DNA of 13,296 bases from CAYRVX01 sp964642165 (GCA_964642165.1 CAZXOC010000209.1:1-13296); one strand, 5' to 3'; positions 1 through 6,084 are shown, counted from the stretch's first letter. The notes: generated by a model from the letters alone, not told the origin. Numbers and translations are program-made.

Positions 1-1020
1 ATCGAGGGCGCGCTCGTCGTGGGCTGCTCGGGAACCGCGCACAACAACCTGGCGATGCTGACGGACGATGACTGGGAGGCCCTGGACGGCCTGCCCGCCC
101 GGCCCGCAGCGGACCATGATGCATTGAAGCCCGTCGCGAAGATGTACGGCCTGCTGGCGGCCGGGCGCACCGACGGCGAGGGACGGTTCGAGCTCACCCA
201 GCCCCTGGCGAAGCGGTTCTACAGCGTGGTGGCCTTCGCGAAGGACTACGTGCCGTTCAAGAGCCGGACGTACGCGATCGAGATCGACGGCAAGCACCGC
301 GCGGCCGTGGGCGACCTGCCGCTCTACCCGGCGGCGAAGGTATTCGTCCGGCCGGTCCTGGCGGTCACCGATGCCGGCCGGAACGTGTCGGTCAGCCCGA
401 GGTGGCGCTTGCTGGAGCACGGCCAGCCGGACTGGGTCGGCCGGTTCCGCAAGGCCTTGCCGTACCAATCCGTCCGCGAGTACGAGTACATCCACTGGAT
501 GAAGCTCAACCAGCGCCAGCCGGTCCATGTCCCCGCGGGCGTGCTGCTGAAGCTGGCGTTGGAGCTGCCCTACGACGACCAGTGGACGACGGCTACGGTG
601 AACCGGGTGGTCCATCTGAAGCAGGGCGAGTCACTGGACCTGGGCAAGGTGGGCTTCCGGAAGGCCTTGCGCGCCCAGGTGCGCGTGGTGGACAAGGACG
701 GCAAGCCGGTGGACGGCGCGCCGGTCCGCCGGCTGCACAAGATGGAGAACGTGTGGTCCGTGGCGCACAACACCAATGCCGACGGGCTGGCGAGCTTCTA
801 TGTCGACGCCAACAGCACGGGCCAGTTCCGTGTCCTGGCCACCGACTGCGGGATCTCCCACAAGGTCACGAACACGGTCGTGCCGTTCAAGGTGGGCAAG
901 GCCGCCCCCACCAAGCCTTACGTGATCCGCCTGACCGAGGAGCAGGTGCGGATCATCCGCGGGCTTCGGAAGAAGCGCCCCGCGCGCCCGAAGGCCCCGA
1001 AGGTTGAGATCCGGAACTAA
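1..1020 (+). CDS. Carboxypeptidase-regulatory-like (beta-sandwich) domain protein, 5' truncated by window edge
   Basis: The reading frame is open from base 1 and ends at TAA 1018-1020, giving 339 residues of a protein whose start lies outside the window. The first in-frame GTG (base 19) has no ribosome binding site, so it is not taken as the start. Two segments look like transthyretin/carboxypeptidase-regulatory folds. The first is around residues 55-85 (DGEGRFEL, then FYSVVAFAKDYVPF). The second is around residues 225-290 (VRVVDKDGKPVDGAPV, then NADGLASFYVD). The 'D-x-D/E-G-x-F/A' turn followed by a strand is typical of such domains in secreted planctomycete proteins. The C-terminus is strongly basic (RKKRPARPKAPKVE). 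No catalytic motif is visible. The role is unknown; a structural or binding part of an envelope protein is likely. A stem-loop begins at the last base of its stop codon. Confidence 0.7.
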   Translation: MEGALVVGCSGTAHNNLAMLTDDDWEALDGLPARPAADHDALKPVAKMYGLLAAGRTDGEGRFELTQPLAKRFYSVVAFAKDYVPFKSRTYAIEIDGKHRAAVGDLPLYPAAKVFVRPVLAVTDAGRNVSVSPRWRLLEHGQPDWVGRFRKALPYQSVREYEYIHWMKLNQRQPVHVPAGVLLKLALELPYDDQWTTATVNRVVHLKQGESLDLGKVGFRKALRAQVRVVDKDGKPVDGAPVRRLHKMENVWSVAHNTNADGLASFYVDANSTGQFRVLATDCGISHKVTNTVVPFKVGKAAPTKPYVIRLTEEQVRIIRGLRKKRPARPKAPKVEIRN

Positions 1021-1049
1021 GCTGCGTCCAACAGAGGTTGCACGCAGCT
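1020..1049 (+). terminator. Stem-loop overlapping the stop codon of the first gene
   Basis: AGCTGCGT (1020-1027) pairs perfectly with ACGCAGCT (1042-1049). After a C/C mismatch, CAAC (1029-1032) pairs with GTTG (1037-1040) around an AGAG tetraloop. The result is a 12-pair stem in 30 bases. No T-tract follows; a purine tract does, so this is not a classical intrinsic terminator. It could end or protect the transcript, or it could be a REP-like palindrome belonging to the transposase relic just downstream. Confidence 0.5.
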
Positions 1050-1050
1050 A

Positions 1051-1089
1051 GAGCAGGAGAGCAGGAGAGCAGGAGAGAGGAGAGAGAAT
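1051..1089. repeat. Purine-rich tandem repeat (GAGCAGGA x3)
   Basis: The octamer GAGCAGGA occurs three times head to tail (1051-1058, 1059-1066, 1067-1074) and is followed by a degenerate GAGAGGAGAGAGAA run. The tract is almost pure purine on the plus strand, unlike the surrounding sequence. It lies directly before the GGGGGACACAATGCC stretch and the transposase relic, so it may be part of that element's flank. Confidence 0.7.
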
Positions 1090-1091
1090 AT

Positions 1092-1222
1092 CGGGGGACA
1101 CAATGCCTATTTTCTGACACGGCGGCCGGGGAGTGGCAGGCTTGCGGGCGTGGCAAGGCTTGCGCGGGTGGACGTGCCGGGCCTGCCGCACCATGTGACG
1201 CAGCGGGCTTCGGCGGCAGCGC
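1092..1222 (+). pseudogene. Remnant of a REP-associated tyrosine transposase (Y1/IS200-like, RAYT), N-terminus only
   Basis: From GTG 1150 the plus strand reads VARLARVDVPGLPHHVTQR (1150-1206). This matches the conserved opening of RAYT-type Y1 transposases, usually MARLARV-x-x-PGLPHHVTQRGNRRQ. The expected GNRRQ codons follow, but out of frame. CGG CGG CAG (1211-1219) encodes RRQ in the next frame, and the six bases expected for GN are replaced by the four bases GCTT, a net loss of two. After about 1222 no further transposase sequence can be seen: the HUH motif, the catalytic tyrosine and the 3' end are absent. The stretch TCGGGGGACACAATGCC (1091-1107) just upstream resembles what I recall near such genes in related genomes; I could not check this. 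The remnant is non-functional. Confidence 0.65.
1133..1168 (+). repeat. Imperfect tandem duplication at the start of the transposase relic
   Basis: GTGGCAGGCTTGCGGGC (1133-1149) is followed at once by GTGGCAAGGCTTGCGCGGG (1150-1168). Both share GTGGCA, then GGCTTGCG, then a G/C-rich tail. The second copy carries the recognisable start of the transposase; the first is the same sequence with small deletions. This looks like a replication-slippage duplication of the start-codon region. Confidence 0.55.
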
Positions 1223-1256
1223 GGGGCAGACCCCGGCTACGGGAGAGGGGTGAGCT

Positions 1257-1470
1257 ATGCAGATGAAACACGTCGGCCGACTGCTCATCCGTACCGGCGC
1301 GCTGGTCCTGGCGGCAATCGGCGCTTCTCCCGGGACGGGCACGTCCGGTGCGCCCACCACGCGGCCCGCTGCTCGAGGCCGAGGACGCCTGCGAGCTGTT
1401 CGAACGGACGCTGCAGCAGGCCCGGGGGCGCGAAGAGATCGGGGTCAGGCCTCGGTTCGTGATTCGTGGG
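1257..1470 (+). pseudogene. Frameshifted remnant of a small secreted protein with signal-peptide-like start
   Basis: ATG 1257 (second ATG at 1263) follows a GAGAGGGG stretch at 1243-1250. It opens with a basic n-region and a hydrophobic core (KHVGRLLIRTGALVLAAIG) and then SPGTGTSGAPTTRP, which resembles an export signal and linker. Past about 1345 this frame turns into R/A/G-rich nonsense. The frame beginning near 1366 instead reads LLEAEDACELFERTLQQARG, a credible acidic helical stretch. A single-base slip near 1360-1366 would join them. The product still lacks a credible end and fades into the repeat at 1435-1489. I infer a decayed gene; a short functional peptide is a weaker alternative. 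No family is recognised. Confidence 0.3.
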
Positions 1471-1489
1471 AGGGCACGAGCGAGGGGGG
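1435..1489 (+). repeat. Diverged direct repeat, left copy (flanks the acyl-CoA ligase)
   Basis: This stretch runs from GAGATCGGGG through GGTTCGTGATTCGTGGGAGG to CGAGCGAGGGGGG. It resembles bases 3610-3662: both start with GAGAT, share the 11-mer TTCGTGGGAGG (1463-1473 and 3641-3651), contain GATTCGTG, and end in a CGAGCG plus G-run. The two copies are in the same orientation, about 2.2 kb apart, with the ligase gene between them. Confidence 0.45.
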
Positions 1490-1756
1490 AGCCTGTCGGC
1501 GGGCCGCGGGGCGGTGGGGCAGGTCGGGCGTCACACCCGAGACCGGAAGGTGGGCCGGCGCTGCCGCGGCAGGTACAATGTGCGCGTGTGCCCCTTTCGC
1601 CGGGTCGGGACCTCCGGGTTCCGCGCGGCCCCCGGCGGGATGTGGCCCGGAAGCGATCGCAACGAGTTCCGCGGCCCCGGCGGGCGTCTTGGTCTCGCCA
1701 ACGCATGGCGGGGACGCCGCCGGGGGACGGGCTCGGCACGTGAACGGGAGCACGGT
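1490..1756 (+). promoter_or_regulatory. Upstream region of the acyl-CoA ligase with a weak promoter candidate
   Basis: There is no credible gene here. The hexamer TACAAT (1574-1579) is a good -10 match in otherwise GC-rich DNA. At 17 bases upstream the -35 position reads TGGGCC (1551-1556), only 3 of 6 consensus bases. The leader would be about 170 bases before the GTG start at 1757. The ligase frame is open further upstream, but the translation there lacks family similarity. Confidence 0.3.
1746..1750 (+). promoter_or_regulatory. Ribosome binding site that fixes the GTG start of the ligase
   Basis: GGGAG at 1746-1750 lies six bases before GTG 1757. No other in-frame start in the preceding stretch has a comparable Shine-Dalgarno match next to sequence resembling the family, so this site decides the start. 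Confidence 0.6.
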
Positions 1757-3436
1757 GTGCAGCAGGAACCCACAGAGCGAACAGGTGAGGCAGGCGCTGC
1801 GGCCGGGCAGCCGGCGACGATCCCGGAGATCCTCGCGCACGGCGTGCGGTCGTTCCCGCAGCGCGTCGCATTGCGGAGCGACGGCGACTTGCCCCAGCGC
1901 AGCTACACGTACTGCCAGGTCGGGGCGCTGGCGTCGGCGCTGGCCCGGGAGCTCGTCGCCCGCGGCGCCGGGGAAGGGGCGCAGGTTGCGCTGCTGTGCG
2001 AGAACCGCCCCGGCTGGGCCGTCGCGTACTTCGCCATCCACCTGAGCGGTTCCGCGTGCGTGCCGATCGACACCAAGCTCCTGCCGCTGGAGTGCCGCGC
2101 GATCCTGGAGCGCAGCGGCGCTCGCCTGCTGCTGTCGTCGCGCGCGCTGCTCGGCGCGGCCGCGGAGGCCGCCGACGGCCTGGGCGGCGTGTGCGTCGCC
2201 GCCGTGGACGATCTGCTCGATGGGGAGGCCGCGGACAGCGGCGCGGGGCCGCTCCCGCCGCCGGGGGCCCGCGAGGTCACCCCCGAGGACGTCGCCGTCA
2301 TCGCCTTCACGTCCGGCACGACCGGGGCGAGCAAGGGGGTGGTCCTGACGCACGGGAACATCGCGTCCAACGCCGTCAGCGGGGCCGGACGCATGGACGG
2401 CACGGCCGACGACCACCTGCTTTCGGTCCTGCCGCTGAGCCATCTCTTCGAGCAGACGGGCGGGCTGCTCGTGCCGCTGCTGTGGGGGGCGAGCATCACG
2501 TATCCGGGGACGATCAACCCGCGCCGGCTCGCGGAGGCCTTCCGCCAGTCCGGCACGACGATCGCGCTGATCGTGCCGGCCATGGCGAGGCTCTTCCAGA
2601 AGCTCCTCCTGGCGCTGCTGGGCGGCGCGGGCCCGGCGGCGGAGGCCCTGCGCGACGAGCGGTCGCGCGGCCGTGTCCGCCGCGTCCTGGGCGAGCGATT
2701 CCGCTTCTTCATCAGCGGCGGAGCGGCGCTCGATGCCGACGTGGCGCGGTTCTTCCTCGACCTCGGCGTGCCCGTCCTCCAGGGCTACGGGCTGTCGGAG
2801 ACCTCGCCGCTGGTGAGCTGCAACACGCTGGACGAGCACGTCCTCGGGTCGGTCGGGCGGCCATTCCCCGGCGTCGAGGTCCGGGTCCGCCCCGTGCCCG
2901 GGCGCGGCGGAGACGCGGGGGAGATCCTGGTTCGCGGCCCGAACACGATGGCGGGCTACTTCGAGGACCCCCGCGCCACGGAGGACGCCTTCGAGGACGG
3001 GTGGTTTCGCACGGGCGACCTGGGGCGAACGGACGCGGACGGCTTCCTGTACGTGCTGGGGCGGGTCAAGGACGTCATCGTGGGCGCGTCGGGCATGAAC
3101 GTCTACCCGGAGGAGGTCGAGGCGCGGATCGCCGCGTGCCCGCACGTTCGCGAGGTGTGCGTCCTGGGCGTGCAGCCCCCCGGGGCGGGCGCGCAGGACG
3201 AGCAGGTCGCCGCGGTGGTCGTGCCGGACGTCGAGGCGCTGGGCGGCGAGTACGCCCGCGAGCACGACGAGCTGCTCCGGCGGGAGCTGCGCAGCGCCTG
3301 CGCCGCGCTGGCCGGCTACAAGCGCCCGAAGTACGTCGTCGTTCGCCTGGAGCCGCTGCCGCGGACGACCACGATGAAGCTCAAGAAGCACGAGATCCGC
3401 AAGCGCCTGGCCGAGGCGACCCTCTCGCGCCTGTAG
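1757..3436 (+). CDS. Long-chain fatty acyl-CoA ligase (AMP-forming), FadD/FAA1 type
   Basis: This is a 559-residue member of the ANL adenylating superfamily. It should activate a fatty or related carboxylic acid with ATP to the acyl-AMP and then form the CoA thioester. The motifs come in the usual order: P-loop-like FTSGTTGASKG (184-194), PLSHLFEQ, FFISGGAALD, adenine-binding GYGLSETSP (343-351), ATP-ribose TGD (419-421) in WFRTGDLG, hinge GRVKD (435-439), and a C-terminal MKLKK (540-544) where K541 is the likely adenylation lysine. 'ISGGAALD' and 'SCNT..EHVLGSVGRPFPG' favour the long-chain (COG1022) branch over acetyl-CoA synthetases. GTG 1757 is chosen for its GGGAG site. No membrane segment is evident. 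It stands alone, convergent with the DRTGG gene, and a stem-loop covers the end of its stop codon. The substrate chain length cannot be read from the sequence. Confidence 0.9.
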   Translation: MQQEPTERTGEAGAAAGQPATIPEILAHGVRSFPQRVALRSDGDLPQRSYTYCQVGALASALARELVARGAGEGAQVALLCENRPGWAVAYFAIHLSGSACVPIDTKLLPLECRAILERSGARLLLSSRALLGAAAEAADGLGGVCVAAVDDLLDGEAADSGAGPLPPPGAREVTPEDVAVIAFTSGTTGASKGVVLTHGNIASNAVSGAGRMDGTADDHLLSVLPLSHLFEQTGGLLVPLLWGASITYPGTINPRRLAEAFRQSGTTIALIVPAMARLFQKLLLALLGGAGPAAEALRDERSRGRVRRVLGERFRFFISGGAALDADVARFFLDLGVPVLQGYGLSETSPLVSCNTLDEHVLGSVGRPFPGVEVRVRPVPGRGGDAGEILVRGPNTMAGYFEDPRATEDAFEDGWFRTGDLGRTDADGFLYVLGRVKDVIVGASGMNVYPEEVEARIAACPHVREVCVLGVQPPGAGAQDEQVAAVVVPDVEALGGEYAREHDELLRRELRSACAALAGYKRPKYVVVRLEPLPRTTTMKLKKHEIRKRLAEATLSRL

Positions 3437-3462
3437 CGCCGACCCTTGTCCGTTCCGGCGCT
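3435..3462 (+). terminator. Stem-loop overlapping the ligase stop codon
   Basis: AGCGCCG (3435-3441, including the last two bases of TAG) pairs with CGGCGCT (3456-3462) across a 14-base loop. No T-tract follows. The geometry is nearly the same as the hairpin at 1020-1049: the outer arm starts inside the stop codon and 14 bases separate the outer arms. Confidence 0.45.
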
Positions 3463-3609
3463 CCCGGAGGGATGGCGTCGAACGGGCGTGTCCGCCGAAT
3501 CCGAGGCGAAGGTGGACGTCTGCCGGAGCCCGCGAGCGAGCCCGCTACAGGCCTGACACCCACGTGCTCAAGGATGTCGCCCAAGCAGGCGCAAGCGGGG
3601 AAGGAACTG
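3463..3609. other. Convergent intergenic spacer with a short direct repeat
   Basis: No gene is seen here. GAGCCCGC occurs twice (3526-3533 and 3538-3545), separated by GAGC, inside a stretch reading CCGGAGCCCGCGAGCGAGCC and then CGCTACAG. Such sequence resembles dispersed intergenic repeats in high-GC planctomycete-like genomes, but I cannot test copy number from one window. Confidence 0.35.
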
Positions 3610-3662
3610 GAGATATGGGGCGTCGGGTCTTGATTCGTGCTTCGTGGGAGGCGAGCGGGGGG
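3610..3662 (+). repeat. Diverged direct repeat, right copy
   Basis: Partner of 1435-1489: it begins GAGATATGGGG, contains TTGATTCGTG and TTCGTGGGAGG (3641-3651), and ends GCGAGCGGGGGG. Within the copy the unit ATTCGTG/CTTCGTG is itself doubled (3632-3647). It abuts the 3' end of the DRTGG gene. Confidence 0.45.
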
Positions 3663-3663
3663 C

Positions 3664-4767
3664 TCAGAGGCGCTCGAGGATTCGGGCGACGTTGACGTGG
3701 CGGCGGATGAGCTGCGTGGCGAGGGCGATCTTGCTCGTGTCGGCGGGCTGGGTCTTGACCTTCAGGTGGATGACGGCCGCGGCGGCGGAGTAGGTCTCGG
3801 CGGGCACCAGGATCACCGGGACCCGCGTGCGGCGGATCATGCTCAGCGTGTTGGCGTGGGGCGGGCTGCCGCCGGTCAGGAGGATGCCGGCGATCGCGCT
3901 GCCGGCGTCGCCGGTGGCGAAGGTGCTCATGGCGGCGAGGATCAGGTCGTCGCGGTCGCCGGGGGTGATGAGCAGGCAGCCGGGGGTGATGTACTCCATC
4001 GCCCGGTGGGCGGCCATGGCGCCGACGATGACCGTCTCGATGCTGTTGCCGAGCGACTCGCGCCCGTTGAGCAGCTCGCCCTTGATCTCCTCGAGGACCT
4101 GGCGGACGGAGGGGTTTGCCAGCCGGGGCTCGTACGGGATGCAGCCGAGCAGCTCGATGCCCTTGCGCCGCAGGCCGAGCTCGACCACCTCCCGGATGGA
4201 TTCGAGCTTGGCGGGCAGGACCTTGTTGAGCACGACGCCGAGGAGGTGGACGTCGCGGTCGGCGAAGAGGCTCTGGTTCAGGAGGACCTCGTCGATGGGC
4301 CTGCCGATGCCGCCGCCGGCGACCAGGACGACGCCGGCGCCGATGAGCTTGGCGACGTCGGCGTTGGAGCTGTCGAAGCAGGAGCCGACGCCGGCGTGGC
4401 CGGTGCCCTCGATGACGACGGTGCGGCGGCCGGCGGCGACGCTCTGGAAGCTGCTTCGGATGTGATCGACGAGCCGGCTGGGGTGGGGCTCGTGGATGTA
4501 GTCGCGGGTGAAGGACCGCCCGACGGTGACGGGGCTCATGTCGGCGAGCTTGCAGTCGGACGGGAAGATGGCGCGTATGAGGGCGACGTCCTCGTCCACG
4601 CGGACGCCGTCGACCTCGACGTACCGCTGGCCGACCGGCTTGATGAAGCCGACCGGCGGGGCCAGCTCGTCAAACGCGGCCATCAGCCCGAGGCAGACGG
4701 TGGTCTTGCCTTGGTCCTGGCCCGTCGCCGCGACGAAGACCTTTCGTGGCTCGGCCGATTCGCCCAT
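3664..4767 (-). CDS. BioD-like P-loop/DRTGG domain protein (Pta N-terminal-like, lacks phosphotransacetylase domain)
   Basis: This 367-residue cytoplasmic protein belongs to COG0857. The N-terminal part is a dethiobiotin-synthetase-like (AAA_26) NTPase fold with a P-loop at ATGQDQGKTT (14-23; K21 and T22), GFIKPVGQ near 40-48, and VVIEGTGHAGVGS near 117-129. The C-terminal part, about 215-340, matches a DRTGG domain (ETVIVGAMAAHRAMEYI, then LITPGDRDDLI). These two domains form the N-terminal half of long Pta enzymes, where they are regulatory. The catalytic PTA_PTB domain is absent here, so acetyl-phosphate synthesis is not expected. No biotin gene is nearby, and true BioD is much shorter. 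The start is placed at 4767 rather than 4794 because AGGAAG lies eight bases upstream and the promoter candidate would leave no leader for 4794. The function is probably regulatory or an unassigned ligase activity. Confidence 0.85.
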   Translation of the reverse strand: MGESAEPRKVFVAATGQDQGKTTVCLGLMAAFDELAPPVGFIKPVGQRYVEVDGVRVDEDVALIRAIFPSDCKLADMSPVTVGRSFTRDYIHEPHPSRLVDHIRSSFQSVAAGRRTVVIEGTGHAGVGSCFDSSNADVAKLIGAGVVLVAGGGIGRPIDEVLLNQSLFADRDVHLLGVVLNKVLPAKLESIREVVELGLRRKGIELLGCIPYEPRLANPSVRQVLEEIKGELLNGRESLGNSIETVIVGAMAAHRAMEYITPGCLLITPGDRDDLILAAMSTFATGDAGSAIAGILLTGGSPPHANTLSMIRRTRVPVILVPAETYSAAAAVIHLKVKTQPADTSKIALATQLIRRHVNVARILERL

Positions 4768-4775
4768 TCGATGCG

Positions 4776-4781
4776 CTTCCT
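4776..4781 (-). promoter_or_regulatory. Ribosome binding site fixing the start of the DRTGG protein
   Basis: On the minus strand AGGAAG precedes ATG 4767 by eight bases. The upstream ATG at 4794 has no such site. Family similarity (KVFVAATGQ) begins nine residues after the 4767 start. Confidence 0.6.
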
Positions 4782-4801
4782 GCGTTGGGGGCACTCGCTA
4801 C

Positions 4802-4831
4802 ATGATAGACGGGCGTGGGTCGTCTTGCCAG
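4802..4831 (-). promoter_or_regulatory. Sigma70-like promoter for the DRTGG gene
   Basis: Minus strand: -35 CTGGCA (4831-4826), 18-base spacer, -10 TATCAT (4807-4802), which is 5 of 6 to consensus. A start near 4795 would give a leader of about 28 bases to ATG 4767. Confidence 0.5.
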
Positions 4832-4879
4832 CCCGCCGCCGCGAGGACGGGGCCGTGTCGGTGGTCGCCCATTCGGCGC

Positions 4880-4907
4880 TTGCGGCGCCGCGCCCGGCCG
4901 GTAGCAT
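4880..4907 (+). promoter_or_regulatory. Sigma70-like promoter for the UroD-like gene / operon
   Basis: Plus strand: -35 TTGCGG (4880-4885), 16-base spacer (17 if read as CTTGCG), -10 TAGCAT (4902-4907). It lies about 60 bases before ATG 4969 in the divergent spacer and could drive the three-gene unit. Confidence 0.4.
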
Positions 4908-4968
4908 CGGGCCGACGCGCCCGCGACGGGCGTCACGCGTCCGCGCGGCCGGCGGAGACGAGCGCAGC

Positions 4969-6006
4969 ATGGAGCCGATCGAGCGATTCCGCGCGATTCG
5001 GGCCGGCGAGCGCCCGGACCGTGCGCCCTTCGTACCGAGCGTCTACGAGCACGGGGCGGCGCTGCTGGGCAGGACGCCGTCGCAGGTGAGCGTGGACGCC
5101 GGCCTGACGGCCCGCGCCGCGGTCGCCGGCTACGAGACGTACCGCCACGACCTCGTGACGGTGGGGATCGACATCTACAACGTCGAGGCGGAGGCCTTCG
5201 GCTGCCGGATCGCGCTGCACGACGGCCCGAGCACGCCCGGCGTGGCGACGCATCCGCACGCGGGCCCCGACCCGCCCGACCCGCGGTCGATCGCGATTCC
5301 CCAGCCGGGGGCGGGCAACCGGCTCGGGCTTCTCGCCGAGGCGGCCGGACGCGTCGTCGGCGAGATCGGGCGGGACGTGTGGGTCTACGCCTGCATGGGC
5401 GGGCCGTTCAGCCAGGCCGTCGAGCTTCGCGGCTTCGAGGACTTCGTCCTGGACGCGGTGACGAACCCGGCGGCCGCGCACGGGCTGCTGGCGCGAACGA
5501 CGGCCCTGGCGCTGGAGCAGGCCGAGCGCCTGTCCCGCCGGGGCGCGGGCGTGTATCTGTACGAGTCGTGGGCGACGATTCCGCTGATCGCGCCCGAGAT
5601 GTTCGAGACGTTCGTCGTGCCGTACAACCGGCGGGTGATCGACGCGGTCCGGGCGCGCCACCGGACGCCGCCGCCGGCGATCATCATGGGCGGCAACGTC
5701 ACGGTGCTGATGGACTACTTCCTCCAGGCCGGCAGCAGCCTGGTGGTGTGCGACTTCAACGCCGACTTCGACTTCATCCGCTCGAAGGCGGCGGGGCGTG
5801 ACATCATCGTTCGCGGCTGCGTGGACCCGAAGGCCATCGAGCGCGGCGCGTGGGAGGAGCTCGGGCAGGCGGTCGGCGTGCTCGCGGGCAAGGCGCGGGG
5901 CATGGGCAACTTCGTGTGGGGCTGCGGGTGCGTCTCGTACGACACGCCCGTCGAGCACGTTCTGCGGTTCAAGGAGATGTGCCTGTCGGCGGGGGGGAGG
6001 ATCTGA
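4969..6006 (+). CDS. UroD / methylcobalamin:CoM methyltransferase-family protein (COG0407), atypical zinc site
   Basis: This 345-residue cytoplasmic TIM-barrel protein is recognised by its opening MEPIERFRAIRAGERPDRAPF, the mid-region VYACMGGPFSQAVELRGFEDF (C142), LIAPEMFETFVVPYNRRVID, and the C-terminal VDPKAIERGAW and GCGCVSYDTP (C319, C321). The N-terminal arginine-rich signature of true uroporphyrinogen decarboxylase (RQAGR) is absent, so this is not HemE. It fits the branch containing MtaA/MtbA-type methyltransferases, which move methyl groups between corrinoids and thiols using a zinc held by H-x-C and a distal Cys. Here the H-x-C position reads IIMGGN (238-243), so His and the first Cys are missing while the distal Cys is kept. 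A classical zinc-thiolate mechanism is therefore doubtful. ATG 4969 has only a distant GGAG. The next gene begins 78 bases downstream. Substrate unknown. Confidence 0.75.
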   Translation: MEPIERFRAIRAGERPDRAPFVPSVYEHGAALLGRTPSQVSVDAGLTARAAVAGYETYRHDLVTVGIDIYNVEAEAFGCRIALHDGPSTPGVATHPHAGPDPPDPRSIAIPQPGAGNRLGLLAEAAGRVVGEIGRDVWVYACMGGPFSQAVELRGFEDFVLDAVTNPAAAHGLLARTTALALEQAERLSRRGAGVYLYESWATIPLIAPEMFETFVVPYNRRVIDAVRARHRTPPPAIIMGGNVTVLMDYFLQAGSSLVVCDFNADFDFIRSKAAGRDIIVRGCVDPKAIERGAWEELGQAVGVLAGKARGMGNFVWGCGCVSYDTPVEHVLRFKEMCLSAGGRI

Positions 6007-6070
6007 TCGCGGCTCGCGGCGGCGCGGGGGCTGCCACGCGCCCGGCCCGACGCGACGCGGCGACGTAGCG

Positions 6071-6077
6071 GAAAGGA
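6071..6077 (+). promoter_or_regulatory. Ribosome binding site of the methyltransferase-propeller gene
   Basis: GAAAGGA at 6071-6077 lies seven bases before ATG 6085, directly in front of a clear signal peptide, and supports that start. Confidence 0.6.
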
Positions 6078-6084
6078 CGAGCCG

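Noticed and set aside
1490..1756. N-terminal extension of the ligase into the upstream open frame
   Set aside because: The upstream translation has no adenylating-enzyme similarity, and a good ribosome binding site fixes GTG 1757.
3664..4767. Calling the P-loop/DRTGG gene bioD or pta
   Set aside because: It is longer than BioD and carries a DRTGG domain, but lacks the phosphotransacetylase catalytic domain; no biotin or acetate-kinase gene is nearby.
3637..4968. Upstream extension of the UroD-like frame over the DRTGG gene
   Set aside because: It is antisense to a well-supported gene, its translation is low-complexity, and the family similarity begins exactly at ATG 4969.
4969..6006. Calling the UroD-like gene hemE
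   Set aside because: The N-terminal RQAGR signature of uroporphyrinogen decarboxylase is missing and no haem genes are adjacent.
6021..6042. GGCGCG/CGCGCC stem between the UroD-like and propeller genes as a terminator
   Set aside because: Six G/C pairs with a 10-base loop and no T-tract are easily expected by chance at this GC content, and the short gap favours co-transcription.
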